The notes: generated by a model not told the origin, from the sequence alone. A stretch of DNA of 64,000 nt from Cellulophaga sp. L1A9 (GCF_009797025.1 NZ_CP047027.1:1054001-1118000), one strand, 5' to 3'. Numbered from the stretch's first letter, positions 23,616 through 33,489 are shown. Translations and numbers: made by a program.

Positions 23616-24212
23616 ATGCTTAAAAATTTCCACATCTCAAAAAATGAAATAGGCACTGATGAGGCCGGTCGCGGCTGTCTTGCAGGACCCGTTACTGCCG
23701 CTGCAGTGGTGCTTCCTGAGAAATTTACAAACATCTTATTAAACGACTCAAAGAAATTATCAGAAATTAAACGGTTTACTTTAAAACCAATTATTGAAGA
23801 ACTCGCATTATCCTTCGCCGTTACACACATTGAACCACTGGTTATTGATGACATTAATATTTTAAATGCTTCTATACTAGCGATGCAAAAATCTGTTTTA
23901 AAACTAGATACTACTGCTAGGCACATTATCGTTGATGGCAATCGGTTTAAACCTATGGAAAACTACTCTTATGATTGCATTATTAAAGGAGACGGGAAGT
24001 ATATGAGCATCGCAGCAGCATCCATCCTAGCGAAAACCTATAGAGATGAAGTTATGAATGTTCTTCACGAAGAATTCCCCATGTATAATTGGAAACAAAA
24101 CAAAGGGTATCCTACCAAAGAACATAGAGCCGCAATTAGAAAATATGGCATCACTAAATATCATAGAAAGAGCTTTAGACAGCTCCCCGAACAACTTAAA
24201 ATTAATATATAA
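23616..24212 (+). CDS. rnhB: Ribonuclease HII
   Basis: Removes ribonucleotides from DNA and degrades RNA-DNA hybrids in the cytoplasm. The 198-residue length is normal. The N-terminal catalytic motif GTDEAGRG at 13-20 carries the first acidic residues (D15, E16). IIVDGNRF near residue 107 gives the next aspartate, and [12 protein letters not shown] near residue 135 contains the last one. The C-terminus has the family's [15 protein letters not shown] segment. The 24268 lipoprotein gene follows after 55 bases, so the two may be co-transcribed. Confidence 0.97.
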   Translation: MLKNFHISKNEIGTDEAGRGCLAGPVTAAAVVLPEKFTNILLNDSKKLSEIKRFTLKPIIEELALSFAVTHIEPLVIDDINILNASILAMQKSVLKLDTTARHIIVDGNRFKPMENYSYDCIIKGDGKYMSIAAASILAKTYRDEVMNVLHEEFPMYNWKQNKGYPTKEHRAAIRKYGITKYHRKSFRQLPEQLKINI

Positions 24213-24267
24213 CCTCGCTTTTTTTATATCACTGTTTTAGCTTTAAATTTGTAAAAAAGCTACGTTT

Positions 24268-26724
24268 ATGAAATTGAAAGTCTGTGTTTTCATTATTATG
24301 GTATTTCTAAGTTGCAAAAAAGAAGCAAACACATCACCTTCTCTTCTTAAACATATTCCACAAAATGCAGCAATACTGATTAAGATCAATGATTTTGACC
24401 TTTTTACTAGTGATTTAAAAAACAATAGCTTTCTTAAAGAATATCAGAAAACTCCCCACTACCAAGAATCTTTTGAATACTTAAAATTATTATCCTACTT
24501 GAAGCCTAGCGAAGAAAGCATCATCAGTTTTATAGCAGTAGGCAAAGGAAAATTAGATTACTTTTTCAAAACCAAAACCTCGACAGCTTTACTGAATTTA
24601 AGCGGTATTAAAAATAAGACCATAGAAGAATTAACTTACGAAAGCTATAGCTTTACCAAAGCTACTATTGAAGATCAAATAACCTATATATACAAGGACA
24701 GTGATTATACTTTTATCTCTTCTTCGCAATTATTGATTGAAAACCTTATTAGAACACAAGAGTTCCCTGAAACTGATTCGAAATTAAGGAAGCTCTATGA
24801 CTCGAGTAGTAAAAATAAATCAGCAACTTTCTTTTTTAACACCAAATACTGTAAAGAACTCACTGCTTCACTCAAAGAAGCAAACAAATTTGATCTTTCT
24901 GAATTTTCTGATTGGATTTCTTTAGATGCTATTATCAAACAAAACGAATTAAAGCTAACTGGAATAAGCTTATGCAACGAAGGTAGTCCTACAAAATTTG
25001 CATCGTTATTTTCTAATGTTAGTCCCATGGTAAACCAGACGCAATTTTACGCACCAATAAACGCTCAATATATTACATCATACACCTTCAAGAACTTTGA
25101 GAATTACTACAAGAATCAACAAAAATACCTAGAAGCCTTACCTAAAAAAGACACCACATTTCAGGCAGTCCAAGAATTAGGAATTATAGGACTATCAAAT
25201 GAAAAAGTAGTGGTATTGCAAACTTTGGATGCTGAACATCTCGTTGCTATTCTTAATCTGAATTCTAATGAAACGATTAATTACCAAGGAAACGAAATAT
25301 TAAAACTTACTGATGACACTTTTTTAGCTGCTTTCAAAGCTATCCTTCCTGACTTTAAAACAAATTATGTAACAATACTGGAAGAAGTATTAGTTTTTTC
25401 TGAGCATCTAGCACCACTTCAAAATACGATTAGCAATTATAAAAATGAAGCAACTTTTGACAAATCTGAAGTTTATAGTAGTGCGAAAAGTAGTATTGCA
25501 GATGCCTCAAATATTTTATTTATTTCTTCTCCAGAAGGAATAGATAAATACCGTCAAAATGAAATAAAAGAAGATATGGTTAAAAAAATCGATGCCATAG
25601 ATTTTACGAACCAGATAGTTGTGGGTCAATTAGTTTCTGATAAAGGTTTTTTCCATTCAAGCATTGTATTAAAAAAAATAACTGAAAAAACAGAAAGTAA
25701 TTTAACCGCACCGTTATTCACTATTCAACTTGACAACAATATTGCGACACAACCACAATTTGTAGAAAATCATTTAACCAAGAAAAAAGAGATCATTGTC
25801 CAGGACGTCAACAATATTCTTTACCTAATTTCAACAGAAGGAAAAGTATTATGGAAAAAACAATTGGGCGGCAAAATTAAAGGGGAAATTTCCCAAGTGG
25901 ATTTATACAAAAATGGACGTTTACAATTGGCCTTTACAACAGACAATCAGTTTTTAATCTTAGATAGGAACGGAGTTATCGTAAAACCTTTTGATATGAG
26001 CTTTGATTCTGCTGAATTGAATAGCCTTTCTGTATTTGATTATGACAATACTAGAAATTATCGTTTTGTAATCACTGAGAAGTCCAAAATAAGAATGTTC
26101 GATGCCACAGGAAAAGCTGTTGAAGGTTTTAATTTCAAGGGTAACAACAAAACGATTACCAAAGCCCCAAAACATTTTAGATTTGACAGAAAGGACTATA
26201 TCGTTTTTCCTGAAGAAGATGGAACCCTACGCATCATTAGCCGTGTGGGAACGGATCGCGTTACCGTAAAAGAAAAAATTGATTTCTCCGATAACGAAGT
26301 CTATAATTATAAAAACAAATTTACCCTTACTGACAATAAAGGAATGCTGTATCAAATTAGCGAAAAGGGAACTATTGAAAAAAGTAATTTGAAGCTCAAC
26401 AAAGATCACGGAATCTTCGCAACCAAAAATACTTTGGCGGTTATGAATGAAAATACATTAACGGTAAAAGATAAAAAAATAGATCTTGAACTCGGGCTAT
26501 ATTCAAAACCACAAATTTTTTATAACAACGATAAAATTTACGTGAGTGTAACAGACTTACAGAACCAGAAAATATATTTATTTGACAGTAATTTAAAATC
26601 GATTCAGAATTTTCCTGTGTATGGAAACTCCGCTATAGCCCTAGGGGATATAGATAACGACAAAAAATTAGAACTTGTTGCTAAAGATTTAGAGAATTCA
26701 CTAATTGTTTATCGCATCAATTAA
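24268..26724 (+). CDS. Large lipoprotein, DUF3352-like N-terminus and propeller-like C-terminus
   Basis: Not recognised as a named family member. The 818-residue protein has a lipoprotein signal with cysteine 16 (MVFLSC). Residues about 25-420 resemble DUF3352-type substrate-free proteins (start SLLKHIPQNAAILIKINDFD). From about 480 onward there are repeats of four-strand blades (for example NNILYLISTEGKVLWKKQLGG and NQFLILDRNGVIVKPF) of the kind found in beta-propellers, ending with GDIDNDKKLELVAKDLENS, an FG-GAP-like acidic motif. It is probably an envelope or surface lipoprotein. It follows rnhB by 55 bases. Function unknown. Confidence 0.7.
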   Translation: MKLKVCVFIIMVFLSCKKEANTSPSLLKHIPQNAAILIKINDFDLFTSDLKNNSFLKEYQKTPHYQESFEYLKLLSYLKPSEESIISFIAVGKGKLDYFFKTKTSTALLNLSGIKNKTIEELTYESYSFTKATIEDQITYIYKDSDYTFISSSQLLIENLIRTQEFPETDSKLRKLYDSSSKNKSATFFFNTKYCKELTASLKEANKFDLSEFSDWISLDAIIKQNELKLTGISLCNEGSPTKFASLFSNVSPMVNQTQFYAPINAQYITSYTFKNFENYYKNQQKYLEALPKKDTTFQAVQELGIIGLSNEKVVVLQTLDAEHLVAILNLNSNETINYQGNEILKLTDDTFLAAFKAILPDFKTNYVTILEEVLVFSEHLAPLQNTISNYKNEATFDKSEVYSSAKSSIADASNILFISSPEGIDKYRQNEIKEDMVKKIDAIDFTNQIVVGQLVSDKGFFHSSIVLKKITEKTESNLTAPLFTIQLDNNIATQPQFVENHLTKKKEIIVQDVNNILYLISTEGKVLWKKQLGGKIKGEISQVDLYKNGRLQLAFTTDNQFLILDRNGVIVKPFDMSFDSAELNSLSVFDYDNTRNYRFVITEKSKIRMFDATGKAVEGFNFKGNNKTITKAPKHFRFDRKDYIVFPEEDGTLRIISRVGTDRVTVKEKIDFSDNEVYNYKNKFTLTDNKGMLYQISEKGTIEKSNLKLNKDHGIFATKNTLAVMNENTLTVKDKKIDLELGLYSKPQIFYNNDKIYVSVTDLQNQKIYLFDSNLKSIQNFPVYGNSAIALGDIDNDKKLELVAKDLENSLIVYRIN

Positions 26725-26834
26725 TCTTATAAAATAAGTTAGTTATACAAATTCGCCATCCATCCATACAAGTTATTACCTAACTAGGTATTACATTTTC
26801 TATATTGTTTACAGAAACACTACAATAAAAGATT

Positions 26835-27533
26835 ATGAAAAACCTGATAAGCGCATTACTAATAATCCTCTTATTCTCTTCAAACGTCTCTAGTCAAATT
26901 AACTGCAGCAGGTATTACCCGCTAGAGGAAGGGACTACCTTTCAATATACTTCTACAAATAAAAAAGGAAAAATTGAAAGTACCGCAGATTACAAGATTT
27001 CAAAAGTAGACAACACAACAGGAACTACGGTTGCAGAAATGACAATTAACTTAAGTGATCACAAAGGAAAAGAAATTATGTCATCTAGCTACCACATTTC
27101 TTGTTCAGATACAGGGATAAAAATTGATTTTCAGTCTTTGATGCCAGGTGATATGCTGAAACAATACCAAGAAATGGATCTTGATGTAGCTCTAACAGGC
27201 ACAGACATAGAATTACCAAATGACTTAACAATAGGACAAGAACTCACCGACGCCAATGTTACCATGAATATAAGTATGGCGGGCATGAATATGAAGACCA
27301 TTGTAAATATGATGAACCGTAAAGTAGAAAAGAAAGAAAATGTAACAACATCTTCTGGCTCTTACGAATGCTTTGTAATCTATAGCGAGAATGAATCACA
27401 AGTAATGGGTATAAAAAAAACCTTCCCATCTAGGCTTTGGCTCGCAGAAGGTGTAGGAATGGTAAAACAAGAAAGTTATAAAAGTAATGGAGATTTAATA
27501 AGCGCTACAGCACTAACCAAATTTAACAACTAG
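26835..27533 (+). CDS. Secreted DUF3108/TapB-like protein
   Basis: Exported protein of 232 residues. A signal peptide of about 20 residues (ending SSNVSSQ) is followed by NCSRYYPLEEGTTFQYTSTN, the usual start of small beta-rich DUF3108-like proteins. Repeated beta strands and a late SRLWLAEGVGMVKQES segment follow. No enzyme motif is visible. It stands alone, 110 bases after the preceding lipoprotein gene, and ends at a hairpin shared with the 3' end of lipB. The role is unknown; members of this type are thought to be envelope proteins. Confidence 0.65.
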   Translation: MKNLISALLIILLFSSNVSSQINCSRYYPLEEGTTFQYTSTNKKGKIESTADYKISKVDNTTGTTVAEMTINLSDHKGKEIMSSSYHISCSDTGIKIDFQSLMPGDMLKQYQEMDLDVALTGTDIELPNDLTIGQELTDANVTMNISMAGMNMKTIVNMMNRKVEKKENVTTSSGSYECFVIYSENESQVMGIKKTFPSRLWLAEGVGMVKQESYKSNGDLISATALTKFNN

Positions 27534-27556
27534 TGATGCTTTTTTAGCACTTCCTA

Positions 27557-27586
27557 AAGAAACCGAGGTCTAAACCTCGGTTTCTT
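27557..27586. terminator. Hairpin between convergent genes, overlapping lipB stop
   Basis: Perfect 13-bp stem (27557-27569 with 27574-27586) with a 4-base loop. The loop contains the lipB TAG on the minus strand, and the 3' arm is the last codons of lipB. The T run is weak on both strands, so termination efficiency is uncertain. Confidence 0.6.
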
Positions 27587-28286
27587 CTTGTATAAATTCT
27601 GCTTCAAAAAGCACAGAGAAGTGCTTCAAAAGTTTGTTTTTCACTTCTTCTATATCTACTTCTTTTTGCCCTAATTCTACATTTAAAGAAGTCACTGCTT
27701 TTCCTTTTATTCCACATGGAATCATGAGATCAAAATAGCCTAAATCTGCATTTACATTTAAAGCAAAGCCGTGCATGGTTACCCAGCGGCTTGCCCGGAC
27801 ACCCATAGCACAAATTTTACGTGCAAAAGGGGTTCCAACATCCAACCAAACTCCTGTTTCTCCTTTAGAGCGTTCTGCTTTAAGGCCATATTCTTGTAGT
27901 GTTAAAATAACCACCTCTTCTAAGAACCGAAGGTATTTATGAATGTCTGTGAAAAAATTATCTAAATCTAAAATAGGATATCCAACAATCTGTCCCGGAC
28001 CATGATAGGTAATATCTCCTCCTCTATTAATCTTATAAAATGTAGCTCCTTTAATTGCTAATTGCGCTTCATCTATAAGAAGATTATCCATGTCCCCACT
28101 TTTACCTAAAGTATAGACATGCGGATGCTCTACAAAAAGTAAATAATTTGTAGTCTCAAGATTTAATTCTTCCCTCCTGTTTTTAATTTTAGTATCTATG
28201 ATAGATTTAAAAAGTGTTTCTTGGTAATCCCAAGTTTCCTTATAATCTTTTAACCCTAGATCTTTATATATAACAAGCTTATTCAT
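27570..28286 (-). CDS. lipB: Octanoyltransferase
   Basis: Transfers octanoyl groups from acyl carrier protein to lipoate-dependent enzymes in the cytoplasm, the first step of de novo lipoate synthesis. Motifs: FVEHPHVYTLGKSG near residue 50, NRGGDITYHGPGQ near 78, and the catalytic cysteine and lysine in MIPCGIKGKAV near 185-195. The start was placed at the ATG at 28286 (MNKLVIYKDLG); a frame-extending ATG 11 codons upstream adds a region not typical of the family. The resulting 238 residues are a normal length. The gene lies downstream of the Pmp3-like gene on the same strand with a 35-base gap. Confidence 0.95.
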   Translation of the reverse strand: MNKLVIYKDLGLKDYKETWDYQETLFKSIIDTKIKNRREELNLETTNYLLFVEHPHVYTLGKSGDMDNLLIDEAQLAIKGATFYKINRGGDITYHGPGQIVGYPILDLDNFFTDIHKYLRFLEEVVILTLQEYGLKAERSKGETGVWLDVGTPFARKICAMGVRASRWVTMHGFALNVNADLGYFDLMIPCGIKGKAVTSLNVELGQKEVDIEEVKNKLLKHFSVLFEAEFIQEETEV

Positions 28287-28321
28287 GCCTGCAAAGATAC
28301 AAAGACCTAAATTATACAAAA

Positions 28322-28480
28322 CTAATTATCGGGGTTATTTAAGATTACTAAAGCTGCTATTACACCTGGTACCCAACCGCAAAGGGTTAGCAAAAAAACA
28401 ATAACAATAGAACCACAACCTTTACCAATTACAGCTAGGGGCGGAAAAAAAATGGCTAAAAGAACTCTCCAAATACTCAT
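28322..28480 (-). CDS. Pmp3/YqaE-family small membrane protein
   Basis: A 52-residue protein starting MSIWRVLLAIFFPPLAV and containing GCGSIVIVFLLTLCGWVPG, which match the Pmp3/YqaE (UPF0057) family of two-helix membrane proteins. Members are linked to membrane potential and stress tolerance. Two hydrophobic segments span about residues 4-18 and 22-47. The gene is shorter than many gene-finding cutoffs. It lies 35 bases upstream of lipB on the same strand. A direct repeat TTTGATTGA TTTTGATTGA just upstream (28481-28499) could be regulatory. Confidence 0.93.
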   Translation of the reverse strand: MSIWRVLLAIFFPPLAVIGKGCGSIVIVFLLTLCGWVPGVIAALVILNNPDN

Positions 28481-28586
28481 TTTGATTGATTTTGATTGAT
28501 GAATGTACTGATTAGACGATAAAGCTAAATATATGTTACAGTATTTTCATAAAAATGATATTTAGCAACATTTACATTTTTTCAGA

Positions 28587-28617
28587 TTGATGAATTGGAG
28601 CATTGTACTTATATTTG
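28587..28617 (+). promoter_or_regulatory. lysS promoter
   Basis: TTG at 28587-28589 followed after 20 bases by TATATTTG (28610-28617), the Bacteroidota promoter form. It lies inside the N-terminal extension of the longest lysS frame and so supports the ATG at 28638 as start, with a leader of about 15 bases. Confidence 0.75.
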
Positions 28618-28637
28618 CAGCCTTAATAAGTAGAAAA

Positions 28638-30329
28638 ATGCAACTCACAGAACAAGAGGTAATCCGAAGAGAGAAATTAACCAAATTAAGAGATCTAGGA
28701 ATAGACCCTTATCCAGCTGCTTTATACCCAGTGGATACAACTTCAAAAAGTATTAAATCTGACTATAAAGAAGGTAAAAAGGTTATTGTTGCCGGGCGTT
28801 TGATGCGAAAAAAAATACAAGGAAAAGCTTCTTTTGCTGCATTACAAGATAGTGAAGGACGTGTACAATTGTATTTTAATAGAGATGAAATTTGTACTGA
28901 AGATGACCATTCGAAATACAATGAAATCTTCAAAAAGCTAACAGACTTAGGAGATATCATCGGAGTTGAAGGGGAGCTTTTTACTACTCAAGTAGGAGAA
29001 AAAACAGTTTTGGTAAAAGATTTTACCATTCTTTGTAAAGCATTACGTCCTTTACCTTTACCAAAAGTTGATCCAGATGGTAAAGTACATGATGAATTTA
29101 ACGATCCTGAATTACGTTATCGCCAACGTTACGTAGATTTAATTGTTAACCCATCGGTAAAACAAACTTTTATTAAAAGAACAAAAATTACGAATAGTAT
29201 TCGTCAGTTTTTTAACGATAGAGAATATTTAGAAGTAGAAACTCCTATTTTACAGCCTATACCAGGGGGTGCTTCTGCGCGCCCGTTCTTAACACATCAC
29301 AATGCACTAAATATCCCATTATATTTACGTGTTGCTAATGAACTCTATTTAAAAAGACTTATCGTTGGTGGTTTTGATGGGGTTTATGAATTTTCTAAAG
29401 ATTTTAGAAATGAAGGAATGGATCGTACCCACAATCCGGAATTCACTGTAATGGAGCTTTACGTTGCTTACAAAGATTATAACTGGATGATGGACATGAC
29501 TGAGCAACTTTTAGAAAAAGTAGCTATAGATGCCAATGGAACATCAAAAGTACCTGTAGGTAAAAATGAAATAGAATTCAAAGCACCTTATCCAAGAGTG
29601 CCCATTCTCGGCGCTATAAAAGAACATACTGGTTACGATGTTGCTGGTATGGAAGAGGTTGAATTAAGAGGTGTTGCTAAAAAATTAGGTTTAGAAGTAG
29701 ATGAAACCATGGGCATTGGAAAGCTTATTGATGAGATATTTGGTGAAAAATGTGAGCATCTTTATATACAGCCAACATTTATCACCGACTACCCAAAAGA
29801 GATGAGTCCACTTACCAAACAGCACAGAGATAATCCTGCACTTACAGAGCGTTTTGAGCTTATGGTTAATGGAAAAGAATTAGCGAATTGTTATTCGGAG
29901 TTAAACGACGCTATAGATCAAAGAGAGCGTTTTGAAGAGCAATTAAAATTATCAGCGAAAGGTGATGATGAAGCGATGTTTATAGATCAAGATTTTATTC
30001 GTGCTCTGGAATATGGTATGCCTCCTACTGCTGGTATTGGTATTGGTATTGACCGTTTGGTAATGCTAATGACTAATAATTCTTCAATACAAGAAGTTTT
30101 ATTCTTTCCACAAATGAGACCAGAGAAAAAAGCTTTAGAACTTTCTGATAATGAAAAGATCATTTTCGAAATCTTAAAAAAGAAACAGGAAATGTCCTTA
30201 GCTGATCTTAAAGCTGAAGCAGATTTAAGTAATAAAGCTTGGGATAAAAGCATAAAAGCGCTAGGAAAAATGGGCGTATTAAAAGTTACCAAAACGGAAA
30301 CTGATTTAATTGCAACGCTTAAAGAATAA
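28638..30329 (+). CDS. lysS: Lysyl-tRNA synthetase (class II)
   Basis: Charges tRNA-Lys with lysine. With the start at 28638 (MQLTEQEVIRREKL) it has 563 residues, longer than E. coli LysS (about 505). The N-terminal OB-fold anticodon domain is followed by the class II core with motif 2 (DFRNEGMDRTHNPEFT) and motif 3 (GIGIGIDRLVMLM). After the core a C-terminal extension of about 60 residues begins near EKKALELSDNEKIIF; it looks like a small helical or winged-helix domain, as in other Bacteroidota LysS. An upstream ATG at 28587 was rejected because the promoter lies between. A terminator follows. Confidence 0.97.
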   Translation: MQLTEQEVIRREKLTKLRDLGIDPYPAALYPVDTTSKSIKSDYKEGKKVIVAGRLMRKKIQGKASFAALQDSEGRVQLYFNRDEICTEDDHSKYNEIFKKLTDLGDIIGVEGELFTTQVGEKTVLVKDFTILCKALRPLPLPKVDPDGKVHDEFNDPELRYRQRYVDLIVNPSVKQTFIKRTKITNSIRQFFNDREYLEVETPILQPIPGGASARPFLTHHNALNIPLYLRVANELYLKRLIVGGFDGVYEFSKDFRNEGMDRTHNPEFTVMELYVAYKDYNWMMDMTEQLLEKVAIDANGTSKVPVGKNEIEFKAPYPRVPILGAIKEHTGYDVAGMEEVELRGVAKKLGLEVDETMGIGKLIDEIFGEKCEHLYIQPTFITDYPKEMSPLTKQHRDNPALTERFELMVNGKELANCYSELNDAIDQRERFEEQLKLSAKGDDEAMFIDQDFIRALEYGMPPTAGIGIGIDRLVMLMTNNSSIQEVLFFPQMRPEKKALELSDNEKIIFEILKKKQEMSLADLKAEADLSNKAWDKSIKALGKMGVLKVTKTETDLIATLKE

Positions 30330-30351
30330 TAAAACACCTTAATTTATAATT

Positions 30352-30386
30352 AAAGGAAAGGACGTAAAACGCTCTTTCCTTTTTTT
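30352..30386 (+). terminator. lysS terminator
   Basis: Nine-bp stem (30352-30360 with 30374-30382) followed by a T run. It lies 22 bases after the lysS stop. Confidence 0.85.
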
Positions 30387-30422
30387 ATGTTTAAAAACTA
30401 TCATTAAGGTTTAAAACGAAAC

Positions 30423-30448
30423 AAAGCCCTTGATAAATCAAGGGCTTT
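30423..30448. repeat. Perfect 12-bp inverted repeat without T run
   Basis: Arms 30423-30434 and 30437-30448 are perfectly complementary with a 2-base spacer. There is no T run on either side, so it does not look like a plain terminator. The rest of the 386-base gap 30330-30715 holds no gene I can support. Confidence 0.7.
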
Positions 30449-30715
30449 GAATCGACTAATTCCAATAACATACTTAAAAACTCATTTTTCGTAATAATTA
30501 CTGTATATAACAAAGAGACACTTTAATTCTTAAAATATCGCATAATCCAACTATTATTAACAATATAACAGTAACAAGTTAAATTAATTAGTTTAAAATC
30601 AGACAATAAGATGTTTTATAGTTAATATTTAGACAGGGTAGATTAAGAAATCGTTAACGAAAATTTAATTTTTATTTTCGTTATTTGGGAAAGACTAAAT
30701 AAACTATCATATAAA

Positions 30716-33214
30716 ATGTTCAAAACCCTCATGAAGCGGACACTTCTTGTTTTCGCTATCGTAGGTTGTTTTTCTACAACCGAAGCTCAAATTTTCAAAA
30801 AGAAAAAAAATAAAACAGCACAAAAAAGTGATCAAAATAAACCTAAAAAAGGGGGCATTGAAGCTTACGAAAAAGTAATCACTAAAGAAGCAAAAACAGA
30901 CAAAGGACTTTTTGATGTTCATGAAGTTGACAGCAAGTTCTTTTATGAAATTCCAGATTCTTTATTTAACAAAGAAATGTTAATGGTGAGCCGCATCTCC
31001 AAAACAGCAAATGGCTTAGGTTTTGGTGGCGGGAAAATTAACACCCAAGTACTTCGGTGGGAGAAGAAAGACAAAAAAGTAATTCTACGTGTTGTTTCCT
31101 ATGATGTAGTTGCTTCAGATTCATTACCCGTACATGAAGCTGTTGTGAATTCTAATTTTGAACCCGTATTGTATTCTTTTGATATAAAAGCACTTAAAAA
31201 AGATTCTGTACACCCTGCAACGGTAATTGAAGTTGGTGACTTGTTTGAAAAAGATGTGAATGCTTTAGGAATGCCAGATGCTTATCGAAAAAGATTTAAA
31301 GTTTCTCGTTTAGATAGTGACCGAAGTTATATTGAATCTGTTAAGAGTTACCCTCAAAATATTGAAGCGAGACATGTGAAAACCTATATCGCAAGTGCAG
31401 CACCCTCTAATGGTGATTTAGGTTCTATTTCCATTGAGATTAATAACTCAATGATTTTACTTCCTGCCGAACCTATGAAAAGAAGGTATTTTGATGAACG
31501 TGTAGGTTGGTTTGCTCGTGGTCAAGTAGATTATGGTTTAGACGCTCAGGAAAGTAAGACCATTACATTTCTAGACCGCTGGAGACTTGAAGTGAAAGAC
31601 GAAGATCTTGAAAAATTTAATAAAGGAGAACTTGTAACACCTAAAAAACAGATTGTATATTACATAGATCGTGCTACGCCAAAAGAATGGGTGCCTTTTA
31701 TCAAGCAAGGTATTGAAGATTGGCAAGTAGCTTTTGAAGCTGCTGGTTTTAAAAATGCTATTATCGCAAAAGATCCACCAACTGCAGAAGAAGATCCTGA
31801 ATGGTCTCCCGAAGATGTTCGGTATTCAGTTGTTCGGTATTTAGCTTCTCCCGTTCCTAATGCCAATGGCCCTCACGTAAGTGACCCTAGAACAGGCGAA
31901 ATATTAGAATCAGACATCAACTGGTATCACAATGTTATGACCTTATTACGCAACTGGTACTTTGTACAAACGGCTGCAATAAACGAAGATGCTAGAGGCG
32001 TTAAGTTTAAAAATGAGGTAATGGGTAGATTAATTCGTTTTGTATCTTCTCATGAAGTAGGACACACTTTAGGATTACCACATAACATGGGGAGTAGTGT
32101 TGCGTATCCCGTAGACTCTTTACGTTCTGCTGCATTTACTAAAAAATACGGTACCGCACCTTCTATTATGGATTATGCTCGTTTTAATTATGTAGCACAA
32201 CCAGGGGATGAAGGGGTTGCCTTAATGCCAGAGATCGGGATTTATGATAAATATGCTATTAGTTGGGGTTACCGACCAATTATGGATAAAGATGCTGAAG
32301 ATGAAAAATCAATTCTTGACCAGTGGATATTAAAGCATTCAGGAGATCCTTTATACAGATTTGGTCATCAACAAGCAGGTGATGTGGTAGATCCTAGTTC
32401 TCAAACTGAAGATTTAGGGGACGATGCAGTAAAAGCAAGTACCTATGGAATTGCAAATTTAAAACGCATCGTACCAAATTTAGCAATTTGGATTGCGGAA
32501 GATGGTAAAAAGTATGATGATTTAGGTACGCTTTACGAGCAGGTATTATCGCAATACAACCGTTATATGGGCCATGTATCTAATAACATTGGCGGGGTTT
32601 ATGAATATTATAAAACTTTTGACCAAGAAGGCGCTGTATATACACCAGTAGCTAAAGAACGTCAAAAAAACAGTTTAGCATTTGTTCAGAAAGAATTATT
32701 TATAACTCCTGAATGGCTATTGGATCAAAATATTTTTAATAAAATAGAATACTCTGGTTCTATTGAACGCTTGAGAGCTATACAAGTGAGAACTTTAGAT
32801 AATATTTTAAGTCTTGGTAAAATAGCACGTATCATAGAAAACGAAACTATTAACGGTAAAGATGCTTATGCTTTAACCGATATGATGAAAGATTTAAGAA
32901 CAGGAATCTGGTCTGAATTGCCAAGAGGAAGTAAAATTGACACCTACCGTAGAAATTTACAAAAAGCTCATATTGATCGTTTAGCCTATTTAATGACTGC
33001 AGAATCGCAAACGAAAAGCAGAAGATCTAGTCCGTATGTAAAATCTACACCGCTTAACACAAGCCAGTCAGACGTACGTTCTGTAGCTAGAGCAGAGTTG
33101 AACATTTTAAAACGTGCTATCAAAGCTGCTATTGGAAGAACATCTGATAGCATGAGCAAATATCACTTACAAGATGCTATTGTGCGTATTGATCAGGTTT
33201 TAGATCCTAAATAA
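30716..33214 (+). CDS. Secreted zinc-dependent metalloprotease (DUF5117/DUF4953 type)
   Basis: Large exported metalloprotease of 832 residues. The N-terminal signal peptide ends near STTEAQ (the first ATG is used; an ATG at residue 6 is also possible). A lysine-rich stretch follows (KKKKNKTAQKSDQNKPKK). The zinc-binding signature HEVGHTLGLPH lies near residue 444, the extended HExxHxxGxxH form. The surrounding domains match the DUF5118-DUF5117-DUF4953 architecture common in Bacteroidota. Its substrate is unknown; a periplasmic or surface location is inferred. The next genes are two tiny membrane proteins. Confidence 0.92.
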   Translation: MFKTLMKRTLLVFAIVGCFSTTEAQIFKKKKNKTAQKSDQNKPKKGGIEAYEKVITKEAKTDKGLFDVHEVDSKFFYEIPDSLFNKEMLMVSRISKTANGLGFGGGKINTQVLRWEKKDKKVILRVVSYDVVASDSLPVHEAVVNSNFEPVLYSFDIKALKKDSVHPATVIEVGDLFEKDVNALGMPDAYRKRFKVSRLDSDRSYIESVKSYPQNIEARHVKTYIASAAPSNGDLGSISIEINNSMILLPAEPMKRRYFDERVGWFARGQVDYGLDAQESKTITFLDRWRLEVKDEDLEKFNKGELVTPKKQIVYYIDRATPKEWVPFIKQGIEDWQVAFEAAGFKNAIIAKDPPTAEEDPEWSPEDVRYSVVRYLASPVPNANGPHVSDPRTGEILESDINWYHNVMTLLRNWYFVQTAAINEDARGVKFKNEVMGRLIRFVSSHEVGHTLGLPHNMGSSVAYPVDSLRSAAFTKKYGTAPSIMDYARFNYVAQPGDEGVALMPEIGIYDKYAISWGYRPIMDKDAEDEKSILDQWILKHSGDPLYRFGHQQAGDVVDPSSQTEDLGDDAVKASTYGIANLKRIVPNLAIWIAEDGKKYDDLGTLYEQVLSQYNRYMGHVSNNIGGVYEYYKTFDQEGAVYTPVAKERQKNSLAFVQKELFITPEWLLDQNIFNKIEYSGSIERLRAIQVRTLDNILSLGKIARIIENETINGKDAYALTDMMKDLRTGIWSELPRGSKIDTYRRNLQKAHIDRLAYLMTAESQTKSRRSSPYVKSTPLNTSQSDVRSVARAELNILKRAIKAAIGRTSDSMSKYHLQDAIVRIDQVLDPK

Positions 33215-33297
33215 AAAAGTTAAACTACTCAAATGCGGATTTGACCTATACAAATCTGCATTTGACAACATTGAAAGAAAAAAAAGGAAACAATTTC

Positions 33298-33305
33298 TTA
33301 GTTTT
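33298..33305 (+). promoter_or_regulatory. -7 element for small membrane protein 1
   Basis: TAGTTTTG fits TAnnTTTG. It is about 25 bases before the ATG at 33331 and lies inside a longer frame that begins at 33241, which favours the shorter start. Confidence 0.5.
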
Positions 33306-33330
33306 GAGTATCGCTTTAAACCCCCTGATT

Positions 33331-33489
33331 ATGACCAAAAGAATACAGAGCATAGTTTATTTCGCAGTACTGATTGTTGCATGCCTAGTGTACACCGCTA
33401 CAGACGAAGCTACTCATACTGATAGTGATTTCTCTAATACTAAAACTGAAATCATTCAAAAGAATACAATTTCCTTGAACAATTATTAA
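33331..33489 (+). CDS. Tiny single-helix membrane protein 1
   Basis: A 52-residue protein: MTKRIQSIVYFAVLIVACLV, a membrane helix or uncleaved signal at about 7-25, then an acidic tail with TDEATHTDSDFSNTK. I do not recognise a family. It is similar in size, layout and N-terminal sequence to the protein at 33688-33861 (both begin MT, a short basic stretch, one helix, then an acidic, glutamate-rich tail). It lies between the metalloprotease gene and a strong terminator. The longer frame from 33241 was rejected because a -7 element lies within it. Confidence 0.65.
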   Translation: MTKRIQSIVYFAVLIVACLVYTATDEATHTDSDFSNTKTEIIQKNTISLNNY

